From Porogramme epimiltina (Eukaryota > Basidiomycota > Agaricomycetes > Polyporales > Polyporaceae): DNA of 23,822 bases. Each line of letters begins with the position of its first letter. Within the stretch, counting starts at the first letter, position 1. The stretch covers positions 1,998 to 25,819 of the forward strand of contig FTLJ01000022.1 in NCBI GenBank assembly GCA_900155495.1. The letters run 5' to 3'. Under the pieces are notes generated by a model. That model searched no databases, was not told the DNA's origin, and saw only the letters and a list, made by a program, of their open reading frames with translations. Made by a program: the position numbers and the translations under genes. Shown here one piece after another: positions 7,338 through 18,039 of the stretch.

Positions 7338-9559
7338 CTATCGGAATGTGAGCCCCCTGTCATATGCACTTTGGCTAATGTGATATTGACGACTTACTGA
7401 GTGCACCTCTAAGGTGTGCCCTGGAGTATCTACCAAGCTTCTTCTGAATGATATCCTGAGAGATCCGAAGTACAAGCCTTCGCCTCTTATTGTAGACCCA
7501 TGCAAAACATGGTCCTTTTGACAGTTGTGCTTGGGTGCTTCATAAGTCCCGCTCGAAACTTTGATTACTTCATCCTCAGCTCTCCATGTGTCGATGTTGC
7601 TGAAGACAGCGTAGTAATTGAATGCGGCTGCAACCTGGTCGACTTCCACACAAACCCCTAGTGTTAAGACACATGTGTGTTGAAACGGGCGGTTCTGCCG
7701 TGAGACATTCTTGATTGCTAAGTTGAATGGTGGATGCCCCATCCACGGATGACTTTCGGGAGGTAGCGGTGTGGTAGCACAACAGTAATAGGCATCATTG
7801 GAAATCATAGAGGGCTGAATCCGGAGTGACGGAAAATTGGGGGCATTGTTGGCCAAGCGGGCTACAAGCTCTGAAACATCAGATCTAAGATGGGCGCGAT
7901 AGCGAGGGCGGGCAGAGATGTATATGTCTCTCCACTGCGCACGGCTAGCACTATGGTTTCCAGGTCCAGTCTTGGCCTCTGTGATATTTAAGATCCGTGT
8001 AGGAAAATGGTTCCATGGGTTGTTATCTAGCCACTGGCAATCGTAGCAAGAGTATCCTTCCGGGTCCTCGTTGGCAGTGACATCCAACCTTTTGAGGAGG
8101 AGGTAGATTCGGTTACCCCCTAGCGCCAACCGGTGGGTGCTGTGGCAAAATATGTCCGCAAGGACCAAACCGGTCCCCTCTCCGACGTCTATGCAAGGAA
8201 GGTGTGCACGGATCCCGTATGGAGTTACCACGAATGATGGAGTTCCAGGACCAGGCTGTCATGTATGCGACAAATATTTGGTTCAAAACAAAGTGTCGGT
8301 TTAAGCTGGATGACACCCACATTTAGCCAATTGCTCTGACCCTGCCGTGCTCCTCCAATCGATACAATGTCTCCAGCCCCCTTAAATCGGCTCGGTGACG
8401 ATGCTAACAGATTGTGGTTTAGAGGTTCGCCGAATGAGTTTCCGCGTGTCTGGAGCGAGTCCAGGATCCATGTGACATCTCCTACGACATCGAAAAACAG
8501 CGGGTCACAGCTTACTAATGCCCGATCCGGAACCTGTGTCCACGCGAGAAGAGACATATCAGACGATGTGTTCATGATCGCTTCCTGCAACCGGTAGAAT
8601 GCATTACGTCCTTCGCTGTATAGCGTCGGCATGTTGATCCCAAACAACCCGAACAGACAGTACGCTTCGTCCTCGACTCGAGTCGTACGCCGCTTTGCCG
8701 CCCAGGACATGCGCTGAGCGACACTTGCCTCGGAGAAGTCCTTCTCGAACCGCAGTATGCTCGAAGGTGGCATGCTCTCGACATTTTCCAGAACTGGGGC
8801 GAGCTCGTACTTTGTGCCTAAGCGAGTCCAATCGTGGGCCATGAAGATGAGAGTCTTGGGAGCGATGAGCTCTTGGAGCGTCCACCCACGCCTGTGCCAC
8901 TTGCTCTCCTTGAACTTGGTTTGCCAGAACAAGGGTTTGAATGAGGGGACATCACTTAGGTAGGCGTAGCATACGTAGGAACGGGAATAATACTCGAACA
9001 TAGAATTGATAGCCTCGGTGAGCTCTGCGCTGCTCGTCTTGTCAATGCAGCATGTGTCTGCCCAGGCCCAGTCGAGCCCATGTTGTTCTGCCATGCGGAG
9101 GAAACTGCGGATTTTTGGGGATAAAAACTCGCGTGCATCTGTTGGAAGAGCTCTTGTTGCGGCTGTATAGTATGTGCCACTTGTGGGTGCCTGCGGTCGA
9201 GAGGGGTACCGAGTCGGAGCGGGAGCACTACAGTGACGAGGCAGCATGGGCACGAGAGTAGGGTCTCGTTGCAGCAGCGCCCAGACGAGTTCTTGGTGAC
9301 GGACAGTCAGATCTTGTACCTGTGCAGAGAGTGAGGCGATAACAGAATCTCGAGAGTCGACTCCTGCATTCTGGGACCAAGCGGCTTCCCGATCGGACAA
9401 CTCATTTCTCCGGCATTCTTCGTACGCGTCACGAACCTTCTGAAAGGTGTCTTCCTCTGATGTCTCGCCCCAAACATGAGAGAGGATTGCGTAATTTCCA
9501 ACACTCTTCGGGTCCGTGAAGAATTTGAGCTCTGCGGTATGGGTGTTGAGGAGCCACAT
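7338..9559 (-). CDS. HET-domain (heterokaryon incompatibility) protein, copy B, complete
   Basis: The only intact HET gene in the window. Exon 1 is 9559-8321 (413 codons) and exon 2 is 8255-7338 (305 codons plus TAG). They are joined by a 65-nt phase-0 intron, giving 718 residues. The HET domain starts at YAILSHVWG (residues 23-31). DTCCIDKTSSAELTEAIN begins at 168, RGWTLQELIAP at 224, and the conserved extension with VEDEAYCLFGLFGINMPTLY at about 295-314. Residues 60-150 form a variable insert between the first HET motif and the core. Exon 2 encodes a C-terminal domain (TPYGIRAHLPC, GNRIYLLL, RDIYISARPR, SLRIQPSMIS, HPWMGHPPFNL, CVLTLGVC) common to this subfamily, function unknown. No membrane segment or signal peptide is visible. 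By family it should act in non-self recognition and induced cell death; its partner is unknown. Alternative splicing of 41 nt near the 3' end is possible. Confidence 0.9.
7357..7397 (-). other. Possible 41-nt optional intron at the 3' end of HET copy B
   Basis: GTAAGT donor (7392-7397) and TATGACAG acceptor, minus strand. Copy D has the same 41-nt arrangement. If spliced, the C-terminus becomes ...GAHIPIVSCRG; if retained, ...AYDRGLTFR. Forty-one bases is short for a fungal intron, so retention is the default reading. Confidence 0.3.
8256..8320 (-). other. 65-nt phase-0 intron in HET copy B
   Basis: GTGGGT donor (8315-8320) and GACAG acceptor (8256-8260). Same position and length as in copies A and C. 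The downstream exon is open from 8255, so the apparent GTG start at 8231 is not a real start. Confidence 0.8.
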
Positions 9560-9577
9560 ATCACTAGCCGGTAGCCA

Positions 9578-9622
9578 CTATCATGAGCGTCACACAATAT
9601 GAGCAAAGTCGTCTAGACTCAC
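9578..9622 (-). other. Predicted 45-nt intron in the 5' leader of HET copy B
   Basis: Consensus GTGAGT donor (9617-9622), TTGCTCAT branch-like site, ATAG acceptor (9578-9581), ending 18 bases before the ATG. Same length as in copy A. Confidence 0.6.
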
Positions 9623-10130
9623 CAGGGCAAACAGCTGCAGTGGGTAGACAAGAATTCGACGAAGTACGGGATGGTTGATATGGGGACTTTGGAGAGGCCT
9701 GGGAACACGAAATGGACACGGGGAAGGGGGTGGATGGAGTAGGTGAGGGTAATTTGCGAGACTGTCTGGTGGTAATTGGTGTGATGTGTTGGGGCCTGTG
9801 GGGGTTATGGGGAGGGCGTGACAATGGCAGAGGAATGGACGCGTAAGCGTATGTGGAACGGGCGCCGGTGAACGCCTGACATTGACCTCGTGGTGGCCAC
9901 GAAGCTTCTGAGAGTGCTAACGAAGATAGAAAACATCCGGCCATTAAGTAGGCGCGCGAGGCAGAATCTTGGGGATGTCGCGCATGCAGAAATACTGGAA
10001 CACAGGATGTGGAACTGGAATTTCATAGACGTAGGAAAATATTTCGCATGAGGTTATAGATCGTCTTGGGTCTCGGCATCTAATGATGTACACGTAGCCT
10101 GGCGACACCCCTCGAGCTCAGTTCCAAACC
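9623..10130 (-). promoter_or_regulatory. 5' flank / promoter region of HET copy B
   Basis: Aligns by eye with the matching flanks of copies A and C, including the GGCCATTAAGTAGGCGCGCGA patch (about 9939) and the 22-nt block (10021-10042). No conserved reading frame. Confidence 0.5.
10021..10042 (-). promoter_or_regulatory. 22-nt block identical in three HET promoters (copy B)
   Basis: Same sequence as at 2528-2549 and 17886-17907; 462 bp upstream of the HET start. Role inferred only from conservation and spacing. Confidence 0.45.
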
Positions 10131-10184
10131 CTACTCTGGAAACCAAACGTTCATATGACCTAATGCTGATACATATAGATGTCC

Positions 10185-11330
10185 GCCACGCATTGTCGCA
10201 GTCAGCTTCAGCCGCATTCGCACAGCATCCTCAGCATTCACCATACGTCGTGTTGTGGCTCGACTACACGTCCACCAGACACCGGCTCTCCGCGCATCCG
10301 ACTGAGAACGTGTGCAGGGTCCCCCACGCCCACGGGAACTGCCCTACCCGCTTCTCCTATCCAAGATGCGGCGAAACAGTCATAGCACGCTCGCCCGCGC
10401 GGCGCGTTGAGCATAAACGCGTCCGGCACCGTGTGCTCAGTCCACTGCGACCGCTTCGCGCTCTGGACGGGAGAGTCCCCCCGGCGAGAGAAGGCATATC
10501 ACGAGCTCGAGCTCACAGCGCTCCGTCCCAAGGTCGAGCGCGAGGAACTAGGGGACGGTGCGCACGCCGGGGGGGGGCCGCGCGTCGGGGGCGCTTGTGC
10601 GGGGAGAGCGTTCCAAGTGCGGGGAGGCGATAGTGGTGCAATCCCCGCGCGCGCGGGCTGCTCGGGGTGCGCGGAGGACACTTGGGTGATGTGGTCAGGG
10701 AGATTGAGAATGAGTTCGATGAGGGAGGCGTTGACAGTGCCGGAGGCGTAGAGCTTGGGGAGGACGCGGTAGGGGCTGGCGAGGCCGCCGGTGGAAAGGT
10801 CGGCATAGATGGTGGCCATGATGCGCGATATGTAGAGGACGGCTATGTTGTCTGTTGCTGCGGCGATGACGTAGAGTGCGAGGACCAAGATGCGCGCCGA
10901 GGTCGCGGCTGTGAGGCTGCGAAGGCGTTCGAGTTGTATTCAGTGGTGGGCGCATGCGCGAAAGGGCGGATGCTCACATCGTCAAGGAGAGAGCGTAGTT
11001 TTCTTCTTCAATATTGACCCGACATGGCAGGATAGAGAAAGTGGGGGTAGGGCCCCGAGGTATAGATGTCAGCTGGCGGAGAGTCAAAGCTGTACTTGGA
11101 GCGTGGGCGGAGCTAATATACTTAGAGCGAGACCACGTCGACTGAGACTCTTCCGTCGCAACTAGCATCCCTATGCACGCGGAGACCGGAAGACGAAAGC
11201 TAAGTTCTTGACCCCTCTGCGTCTCGCTGATAAGATCATGTTGATTTTGGTGGACGAAGTCTAATGGGGCCTTGCAAGTTCCGTAAGTGCTCATGAGCTT
11301 AACCAAGAGCAGGATGTCAGACAACACGCA
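10185..11330 (-). pseudogene. U2: relic of a basidiomycete single-pass membrane protein
   Basis: Best preserved transmembrane exon of the three. After a 61-nt intron (10977-10917, GTGAGC...CGCAG) the minus strand is open and reads LTAATSARILVLALYVIAAA. A hydrophobic helix leads into DNIAVLYISRIMATIYADLS and PKLYASGTVNASLIELILNL, the linker typical of the family as I recall it. The upstream exon contains SILPCRVNIEEENYALSL. The ectodomain is frameshifted but still shows DAFMLNAPRG and WGTLHTFSVGCAESRCLVDV. It then meets TAG at 10264-10266 where U3 has TGG (Trp). No function is known for the family, and the match is from memory. Confidence 0.55.
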
Positions 11331-12147
11331 CTATAAGTAAAAACACGGGGACGTGCGAGGCTAGTGCAGTTCCTATGGCACTGCGCGTTTCGAGCTGCCC
11401 ACTGGCATGCTACCAAGGGGTCGGGGGGGGGGGGGGTTTCGCGTAGTACGTATGAGCCTCGTTTGGAGAGGAGGATCTCAGTGTAAACGTGCGTGGTTGA
11501 ATTCTTTCTATGGCGGCACGACGGGCTGAGAATGAACGAAACCGAGCCGAAGGAGGGTAGACATACGGAAACAGCCCGTCTAGCCACTACCATCTCCACC
11601 GTATCCTATCCTGAGTAGCATGATAGCACTCCCTATAGTATGCTGCAGTGTACTTGATACATTGTCGGGGCGACGCGGCCAGAAGCGATGTTGAAGGGTG
11701 TGGAGCGAATATTGCTAGCCGCTAGCATGGGGGAGGGGCCGGACCACGGGTGAAGGGGAGATTGCGAGTGAGGCCAGAGCAAAGAACAGTGTATTTGACT
11801 GGGGGAGAGCCCGATGCGACCGGGAAGGCGAGCAGACGGGGTGGAAAGGGTGTGTTGCGCGGACTTGCGATTGGGAGCGCAGGGCGACGGCAAGAGCCAG
11901 GGCTGGCGCCAAGGCGGTCCGGGCCGGAGGCGTCTCTTCCTTCCAGAATCCAGATGAACCTGGGGCCGTCGCTGAAGAAGTCGCCCTGCAATGCTCGTCT
12001 GTGACCGTGCCACCCACCACACTCCCGCCTCCGGCGAACCCTGCTTCCACCTGCATCCCATCCAGGCAGCCCGTTCCGCGAACGTGTACCAGTCTCCTGC
12101 CCCCTCTGACTCCTCCCCTGCCCTCCACTCACCTACACCTGTTCGAC
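11331..12147. other. Intergenic region between divergent relics U2 and D2
   Basis: No supported gene. It matches 3541-4503 of unit 1 in patches. It contains a run of 14 G (11423-11436) and a CT-rich stretch (about 12090-12135) before the lost D2 start. Confidence 0.4.
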
Positions 12148-14079
12148 GTGCCATCAAGACGGTTTGAGTCGGATCCGTAATAATACCTTTCGAACATTAA
12201 GCCCGTCGAACCGCATCCCGTGTGCCGCCGCCCCCACTGGCGCGCGGCATATGCCACGGTGTATGGGGATCAGAGAGAGCATGCGGCATGGCTGCAAGAG
12301 CAGACGACAATGCCAAGTCCTGGCTGGTTAAGGTGAGTTCGCCCTTGTCCGTGTTCAGTCCTATACGTTTCTAACGATAGTGTTTCAAATGAAGTTGCAC
12401 CCCTCAACAAGCTCTTCTCACTCCCGTTTCTTCAACGTGCGCTCTCGCTGCTCAGTGAGCAGGAGTCAGGGCACCTACCACCCCCTCATCGAATTCCGCC
12501 TCTTCCCCAGTTAGCTCTCCGAAAGCGGAAGAGGCGAAATACCATCGAGCCTGCGCGACCAGATCTACGTCATGGAGGCCAGCTACCTCCACCTCTACGC
12601 GGCCATATCGCATGCGGAGATATCGATCGAGGAGTGCAACACAGGCGCTGTCGTGTTGTGGCCTTGGCACAGGTGCGTTTGTCCCCCAGTCGGAGCAAGG
12701 TGCGTCCGTCGGCTCATATTACGAGCGGACTAGGTACGGGTTTGGCCTGAAGACGGGACACGGCGAGATGGGCTGAAGGCGTACACATACGCGACGGACA
12801 TCTGGATGTCCGACGACAAGGTGGAGCGTGTGTGGGTGGAGGAACCAGAGAGGGGAGGAGATTGGAGGCTTGTGGAGTTTAGGCCGGTGTCTGAGGGTGA
12901 GTGGCTCGTTGTTCTACGCGGGTGTCTCGTCTCTAACACGGCGCGCAGAGTTCGCGGACCCACCACCACTGCCCGACCTCTCTCCCCTTTCCATCTCCTC
13001 CCCTATTCCTAAGGAACCTGAACCATTGGTCCTCATAGAGAGTCCACCAACTGCTCTGACCCAGCGGGCCCTCTTATTCCTCAACACGACGGACTATGCT
13101 CTTGAAGGTACGTACCCAAATGGACGGATAAGGGCGGGAACTCACTTTGCAGCAGGGCCAGCACACAAGGCACGGTATCAATTTGTTTCGCACAGGCCAG
13201 CTCAAGTCTATTGGCCATCTATCACTCGTCGACAGCCCCTCGCCTTCCTCCTCCCGGAGTGCCTCCGCGCGAGGAGCTGTATGCGCAGAATGCCATTAGT
13301 ACCATGACGACGGGATAGGGCGATTTTGCTACACGCGCTCGTGAACAGCGAACAATGAGCGTGACTCAGCCGCGATTGCTCTAGTTTTGCGCTACGTTAA
13401 GCTAATGTTTTGCTTCTGGAATTGCCCTTGCTTGAAGCCAGCGAACCGAGAGGAACGCCGGAGACGCCGTTTAGCATTCTCCTCGCATAGGTGGAACATC
13501 ATTTAGAGATACGGCCCCGACCTCCCCTGCCCCCCTTCCCGCATTCTTCGCCGACTTCTCCAAGATGTTTTTCGACGAGTCCATCCTCACCGCTCGTCGC
13601 CCCCGACCCCGTACGGCTCACTGCATGTGCACGCCGGCCTGTGAGGGTCCGCACGGGTGACGTTTGCGTCGCTGCGCGCGCGCCTTGCGATCGTCCGCCT
13701 CGCTCACTGAAGGCGCGCGGGCTGGGCGTGAACCCGGGCACAATCGACAAGTCCCGGCGACGGGCGACGCGGAGAGCGTCGAGGACCGAGTTGCTCGAGC
13801 CGCTCCGCTGCCACGATAACACTCACGTGATAACTAGCCACCGCTGGTTCGCGTGGGTGTGCGCGCGCGGGAGCGTGGATTCGGTCTAGACGTTGCCGGA
13901 GGAGGTGTGGCGGGGTGGCGCGGCGACCTCAAGGGCTCGTTCAACACAGCGGGCCGGGAGATGGGGCTGACGCGGGCGTTTTACGAGAACCTGTGGGGTA
14001 GATGCAGGAAAAGGTGTACGGAAGCTGGAATGAGCCAGAGGCTAGTGTTGCAGTCAAGTACGAGGGTGCTCGTAGGTGA
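12148..14079 (+). pseudogene. D2: degenerate multi-exon DUF455 / ferritin-like protein gene
   Basis: Plus-strand relic aligned with D1. The start is GTG (12148) where D1 and D3 have ATG. Recognisable pieces: WLQEQTT; LRDQIYVMEASYLHLYAA; DIWMSDDKVERVWVEEPE through LVEFRPVSE (open to 12896); a 52-nt intron (12897-12948); EFADPPPLPDL through LLFLNTTDYALEG; TRHGINLFRTGQLKSIGH; RAILLHALVNSEQ; NPGTIDKS; CHDNTHVITSHRWFAWVCA; GDLKGSFNTAGRE; FYENLWG. The stop at 14077-14079 aligns with D1 and D3. Lesions: TAG 12512 and TAG 13887 (both shared with D1), TGA 13356 (shared with D1 and D3), changed donor (GTGACT) and lost acceptor in the NIEQ intron, and frameshifts. The diiron-site ExxH motif is gone. Confidence 0.62.
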
Positions 14080-14164
14080 TATATTAGGTGAGTCAATACA
14101 CTCCTGCAGTACCAATGCCGCTCTCCCTGACACAATAAGCTACAGAGACCGCTTATGATATATG

Positions 14165-14720
14165 CACTTATGTGCGTGTTTCTGCCCGCACGTGTGGTCT
14201 TCTCGAGCCCCGCCTGCACCTTCTGCGACCCGACGTAGTTTGTCTCCATCTCGTCGTAGAAGCACCGCCAGTCCATGCACACGTATTGGCCCCGGGCGCG
14301 CTCGTGCGTGTATTTGCGCGCGAACGCGTCGGGGGGACGCGCACGCCAGGACAGCCCTGGAGACGTGTTAGAGGCTCGCGCGGCGCACGCTGTGTACGCG
14401 GCCTTCGCGGCTCGCACGAACGTCACCGTCCTGGACTTCTCTTGACCTCTGCTCGCTCGCGCGTCAATGGAGACCTCGAGACCCTGGCGCCTCCCAGGCC
14501 CCTCCGACGCTTCCTCCGGATGCGGGCGCGCCTCAGGCCATCCCCGTTTGCGCTGCGATCGCGCGCGTGGCCGCGTGCGGAATCTCCGCAACCCGAACTT
14601 GCCACAACGTATGCTGCGGCCGGGCGCGCGGGAAGGGAAGTCAGCCCTAGTAGCTCTCTTGCACGAATTCTCGCGGCACGGGGCAAGCGCTATCGCCGCG
14701 CGATGCGTGGAACCGCCCCG
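14165..14720 (-). pseudogene. V2: unidentified minus-strand gene relic
   Basis: Minus-strand block with FARKYTHERARGQYVCMDW and FYDEMETNYVGSQKVQAGLE, matching V1. The minus frame stays open for 292 codons from 14819 to 13941, but the first 100 or so codons show no conserved counterpart. Much of that length probably reflects high GC content. Family not recognised; likely the convergent neighbour of D. Confidence 0.35.
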
Positions 14721-15207
14721 GCGGCACGTGCGGCCGCGCAATGCTCCGTGGGGATCATCGTCATGTAGAGCATGAGTTGCTTTATGCACACTACTGGGGT
14801 AGCCCAAAGGCGTATTCAATGGTTAATCCGGAGTGTGCCGTCGGCGCGGTGGGCAGGGCGGTGGAATGCTTCCGCGGCATGGATGGTCGGGTCTGTCTCT
14901 GGATCCTGCGTTCGAGCTTCGCCAAAGGATATACGCACCCTACCGGGCTGGTATCCCGGTGTGTGGATGGCAACGAGTGCGGACAAGTTGCACGAATAAG
15001 TATGACTTTGATAGCTCTTCACCTCGTTATAAGACACATAACAAGTCAAGTCCTATAGCCTTTGCACCCGCTTTGTTCCCGTTACTACTATTCCTTAGTA
15101 GCCCATGTTGCCATCGTCGTCGTCGTCATTCAGCATCTTCATCTAGCCTGGACCTGAGTTTACCCGAATGTGAGCCCCCCGTCACACGCATATGAGCTGA
15201 TACAGTA
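14721..15207. other. 3' flank of HET copy C
   Basis: No gene seen. It shares the 24-nt stretch at 15079-15102 with unit 1 and has a CGT trinucleotide patch (about 15113-15127). It probably contains the HET 3' untranslated region. Confidence 0.35.
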
Positions 15208-17414
15208 TCAACCACTTACCAAGTGGACCTCTAAGGTGCTCCCAGGTATATCTAATAAGCTTTTTCTGAACGATATCTGGAGGCCTTTAAAGCTGTATTC
15301 GCCTTGTATTGTGGACCCATGCGATACATGGTCCTTCCGGCAGCTGTGCTCGGGTGTTTGATAAGTCCCGCGCGAAACTTTGATTATTTCATCCTCGGCT
15401 ATCCCCCTCCCGTGCCCGATGCTTCTCAAGACAGCGTAGTAATGTGAGGTGTTGCTAGGACGGCAGGACGCGGCCACAGCACCCTTGTTGACTCCTCCGC
15501 AGACCCCTAGTGTTAAGACACATGCAAGTTGACACTGCCTGCCCCGCTCGGAAACACTCACAAACACCAAGTTGAATGGTGGGTGCCCCATCCACGGCTG
15601 ATCTTTGGGAGGTAGCTGTGTGGCGGCGCAGCAGTAGTAATAGGGGTGATTGGAAATCATAGAGGGTTGAATCCGGAGTGACGGAAAGTTAGGAGCATTG
15701 GTGGCCAAACGGGCTACAAGCTCTGAAATATCAGATCTCAGATGGGCGCGATGGCGTGGGCGGGCAGAGATGTATATGTCTCTCCATTGCGCACGGTTAA
15801 TACTAGGGTTTCCAAATGTGGTCTTGGCCTCTGTAATGTGTAAGATGCGTGTATCAAATGGACCCAGTGGGTAGCTCGGTTGGACTTTAAGCCACTGAAA
15901 ATCGTAGCGAGAGTATTTTTCTGGGTCTTCAATGACAGTGACGTTCAACCTTCGGAGGAGGAGGTAAATTCGGTTACCCACTAGCGCCTTCCGGTGGATG
16001 CTGCGGCAAAATATGTCTACAAGGGCGAGACCGTTCCTCTCTCCGATGGCCATGCATGGAAGGTGTGCACGGATCCCGTAAGGAGTCACCATGAGTGACG
16101 GGGTTCCAGGAACAGCCTGTCATGTATGGGAAGAATATTCGAATCAAAATACAGCATCGGTCTAACCTTGATGACACTCACGTTCAACCAATTGCTCTGA
16201 CCGTGCTGTGCCACTCCAATAGAAACAATATCTCCACTGCTCTTGAATTGACTCGGCGAGGATGCCAACAAATTGTGGATTAGAGGCTCTTGGAATGACT
16301 TCCCGCCAGTCTGGAGCGAGTGCTGGATATCTGTGACATCTCCCACGACATCGAAAAACGTTGGGTGAAGCTGCGCATGTAGCCGGTCCGGAAGCGGCGT
16401 CCATGCGAGAAGGGACAAATCGGATGAAGTGTTCATGATCGCTTCCTGCAACCGGTAGAATGCATTGCGTCCTTCGCCGTATAGCGTCGGCATGTTGATC
16501 CCAAACAACCCGAACAGACAATATGCCTCGTCTTCGACCCGGGTTGTACTTCGCTTCGCTGCCCAGGACATACGCTGAGCGACACTTGCCTCGGAGAAGT
16601 CTTCCTCGAACCTCAGTATGCTCGTAGGTGGCATATTCCCGATCTTCTCCATCAGTGGGGCAAGCTCGTACTTTGTGCCTATGCGAGTCCAATCCTGAGC
16701 GATGAAGATGAGGGTCTTGGGAGCGATGAGCTCTTGGAGTGTCCACCCGCGCTTATGCCACTTGCTCGTTTGAAAACAGTATTCCCAGTTTGTGCCGTGT
16801 CCAGATGAGGGTACATCATCTAGGTAGGCGTAGCATACGTATGAGCGGGAATAATACTCGAACATGGAATTGATAGCCTCGGTGAGCTCGGCGCTGCTCG
16901 TCTTGTCGATGCAGCATGTGTCTGCCCAGGCCTAGTGGAATCCGTGTTCTTCTGCCATGCGGAGGAAGCCACGGATCTTTGGGGATAAAAGGTCACGTGC
17001 ATCTGTTAGGAGAGGTCTTGTTGCGGCCGTATAGTTTGTGTCACTTGTGGGTACGTCCAGTCGAGAGTGGTACCAAGCAGGAGTACTATAATGATAGGGA
17101 AGCATGGGTGCTAGGGCAGGGTCTCGTTTCAGCAACGCTGAGAGGAGTTCTTGGTGCTGGACTGCCAGATCTCGTATCTGCACGGAGAGAGAGGCGATAA
17201 GCGAATCTCGAGGATCGACCCCTACGTTCTTGGACCGGGCGGCTTCCCGATTGGACAACTCATTTCTCCGGCATTGTTCGTACGCTTCACGAACCTTCTG
17301 AAAGGTATCTTCCTCCGATGCCTTGCCCCAAACATGGGAGAGAATCGCGTACTTAACCCTCTTCGGGTCCGAGAAGAATTTGAGCTCAGCGGTGTGGGTG
17401 TTGAGGAGCCACAT
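15208..17414 (-). pseudogene. HET-domain protein, copy C, one nonsense codon in an otherwise open gene
   Basis: Exon 1 is 17414-16182 (411 codons) and exon 2 is 16116-15208 (302 codons plus TGA). They are joined by a 65-nt intron with the best donor of the set (GTGAGT). The gene opens MWLLNTHTAEL, with YAILSHVWG, DTCCIDKTS, RGWTLQELIAP and the VEDEAYCLFGLFGINMPTLY extension all present. Codon 161 is TAG (16932-16934) where copies A and B have TGG in the HGLDWAWADTC motif. All other codons are open and in frame. A downstream ATG (16865, MFEYYSRSY) could start a protein lacking the first HET motif. The C-terminus is shorter (...EVHLVSG) than in B and D. The leader-intron acceptor is also lost (TAA for TAG at 17433-17435). 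It could be a recent pseudogene, a base error or a truncated product. Confidence 0.8.
16117..16181 (-). other. 65-nt phase-0 intron in HET copy C
   Basis: Consensus GTGAGT donor (16176-16181) and GACAG acceptor (16117-16121). It joins WLN to AVPGTPSLMVTPYG in frame. Confidence 0.85.
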
Positions 17415-17970
17415 ATCACTAGCCGGTCGCCATTATCATGAACGTTACCCTATATGAGCAAAGACGGCTAGACTCACCAGGGCAACCAGTGACTAGGGCA
17501 GAGAAGGATTCGACGAACTGCGATATCGTTGATGTGGGGACTTTGGAGGGGACAAGTGACGCGAATGGGCGTAGGGACGAGGGAGGACGATGCAGATGAG
17601 GGTAATTTGCCAAATCGTCTTGCAGTAGTTGGTGTGGTATGCTGAGGCCTGTGGGGGTTGAGGAGGGGGCAGTGTGTTAATGGTAAAGGAATAAACACGC
17701 ATCGGTGGGTGGAAAGGGTGCCGAGTGAACGCCTGATATTGATCTCGTGGTAACCACGGTGGCAGTGACGTCAACGGAGATAAGAAGCACCCGGCCATTG
17801 AATGATGAGTAGGCGCGCGACGCAGATCAATCTTGAGGGATATCGCGCACGCGTAAATACGGGAGCATGGGATGTGCAGCTGGATTTTCATAGACGTAGG
17901 AAAATATGTGCAATGAGGCTATAGATCGCCTTTGGTCTCGGCGTCCAATAGTGTACACATAGCCTGGCGA
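17415..17970 (-). promoter_or_regulatory. 5' flank / promoter region of HET copy C
   Basis: Matches the flanks of copies A and B in patches. The leader intron keeps its donor (GTGAGT, near 17472-17477), but the aligned acceptor is changed to TAA. The 22-nt block lies at 17886-17907. Confidence 0.45.
17886..17907 (-). promoter_or_regulatory. 22-nt block identical in three HET promoters (copy C)
   Basis: Same sequence as at 2528-2549 and 10021-10042; 472 bp upstream of the HET start. Confidence 0.45.
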
Positions 17971-18039
17971 CATCCCTCGCGCTCAGTTCAAAGCCCTACG
18001 CTGGAACCCCAACGTTCATATTGCCTAATATCAATATAT

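Larger units (their letters stand above)
7338..15207. repeat. Tandem unit 2 (complete, 7870 bp HET stop to HET stop)
   Basis: Complete direct repeat unit: HET copy B (minus), U2 (minus relic), D2 (plus relic), V2 (minus relic), then the 3' flank of HET copy C. I compared it by eye with units 1 and 3. Similarity is high in HET exons and moderate but continuous elsewhere, with many small indels in the relics. Confidence 0.85.

Noticed and set aside
7338..8231. Separate 297-codon gene downstream of HET copy B (and its equivalents in C and D)
   Set aside because: Its apparent start is GTG inside a longer open frame that begins right after a GACAG acceptor. The same 65-nt intron in A, B and C joins it to the HET exon, so it is exon 2.
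11423..11436. Run of 14 G as a quadruplex or functional element
   Set aside because: A single homopolymer, shorter in unit 1 and absent in unit 3. More likely slippage or a sequencing-prone site.
14172..14768. 198-codon plus-strand open frame, Arg/Ala-rich
   Set aside because: A shadow of the GC-rich V2 region; the matching frames in units 1 and 3 are broken and changes do not respect codons.
13941..14819. Long 292-codon minus-strand open frame in unit 2
   Set aside because: Only the V2 block inside it has counterparts in units 1 and 3. The rest is GC-rich, has no conserved frame and overlaps the end of D2 on the other strand.
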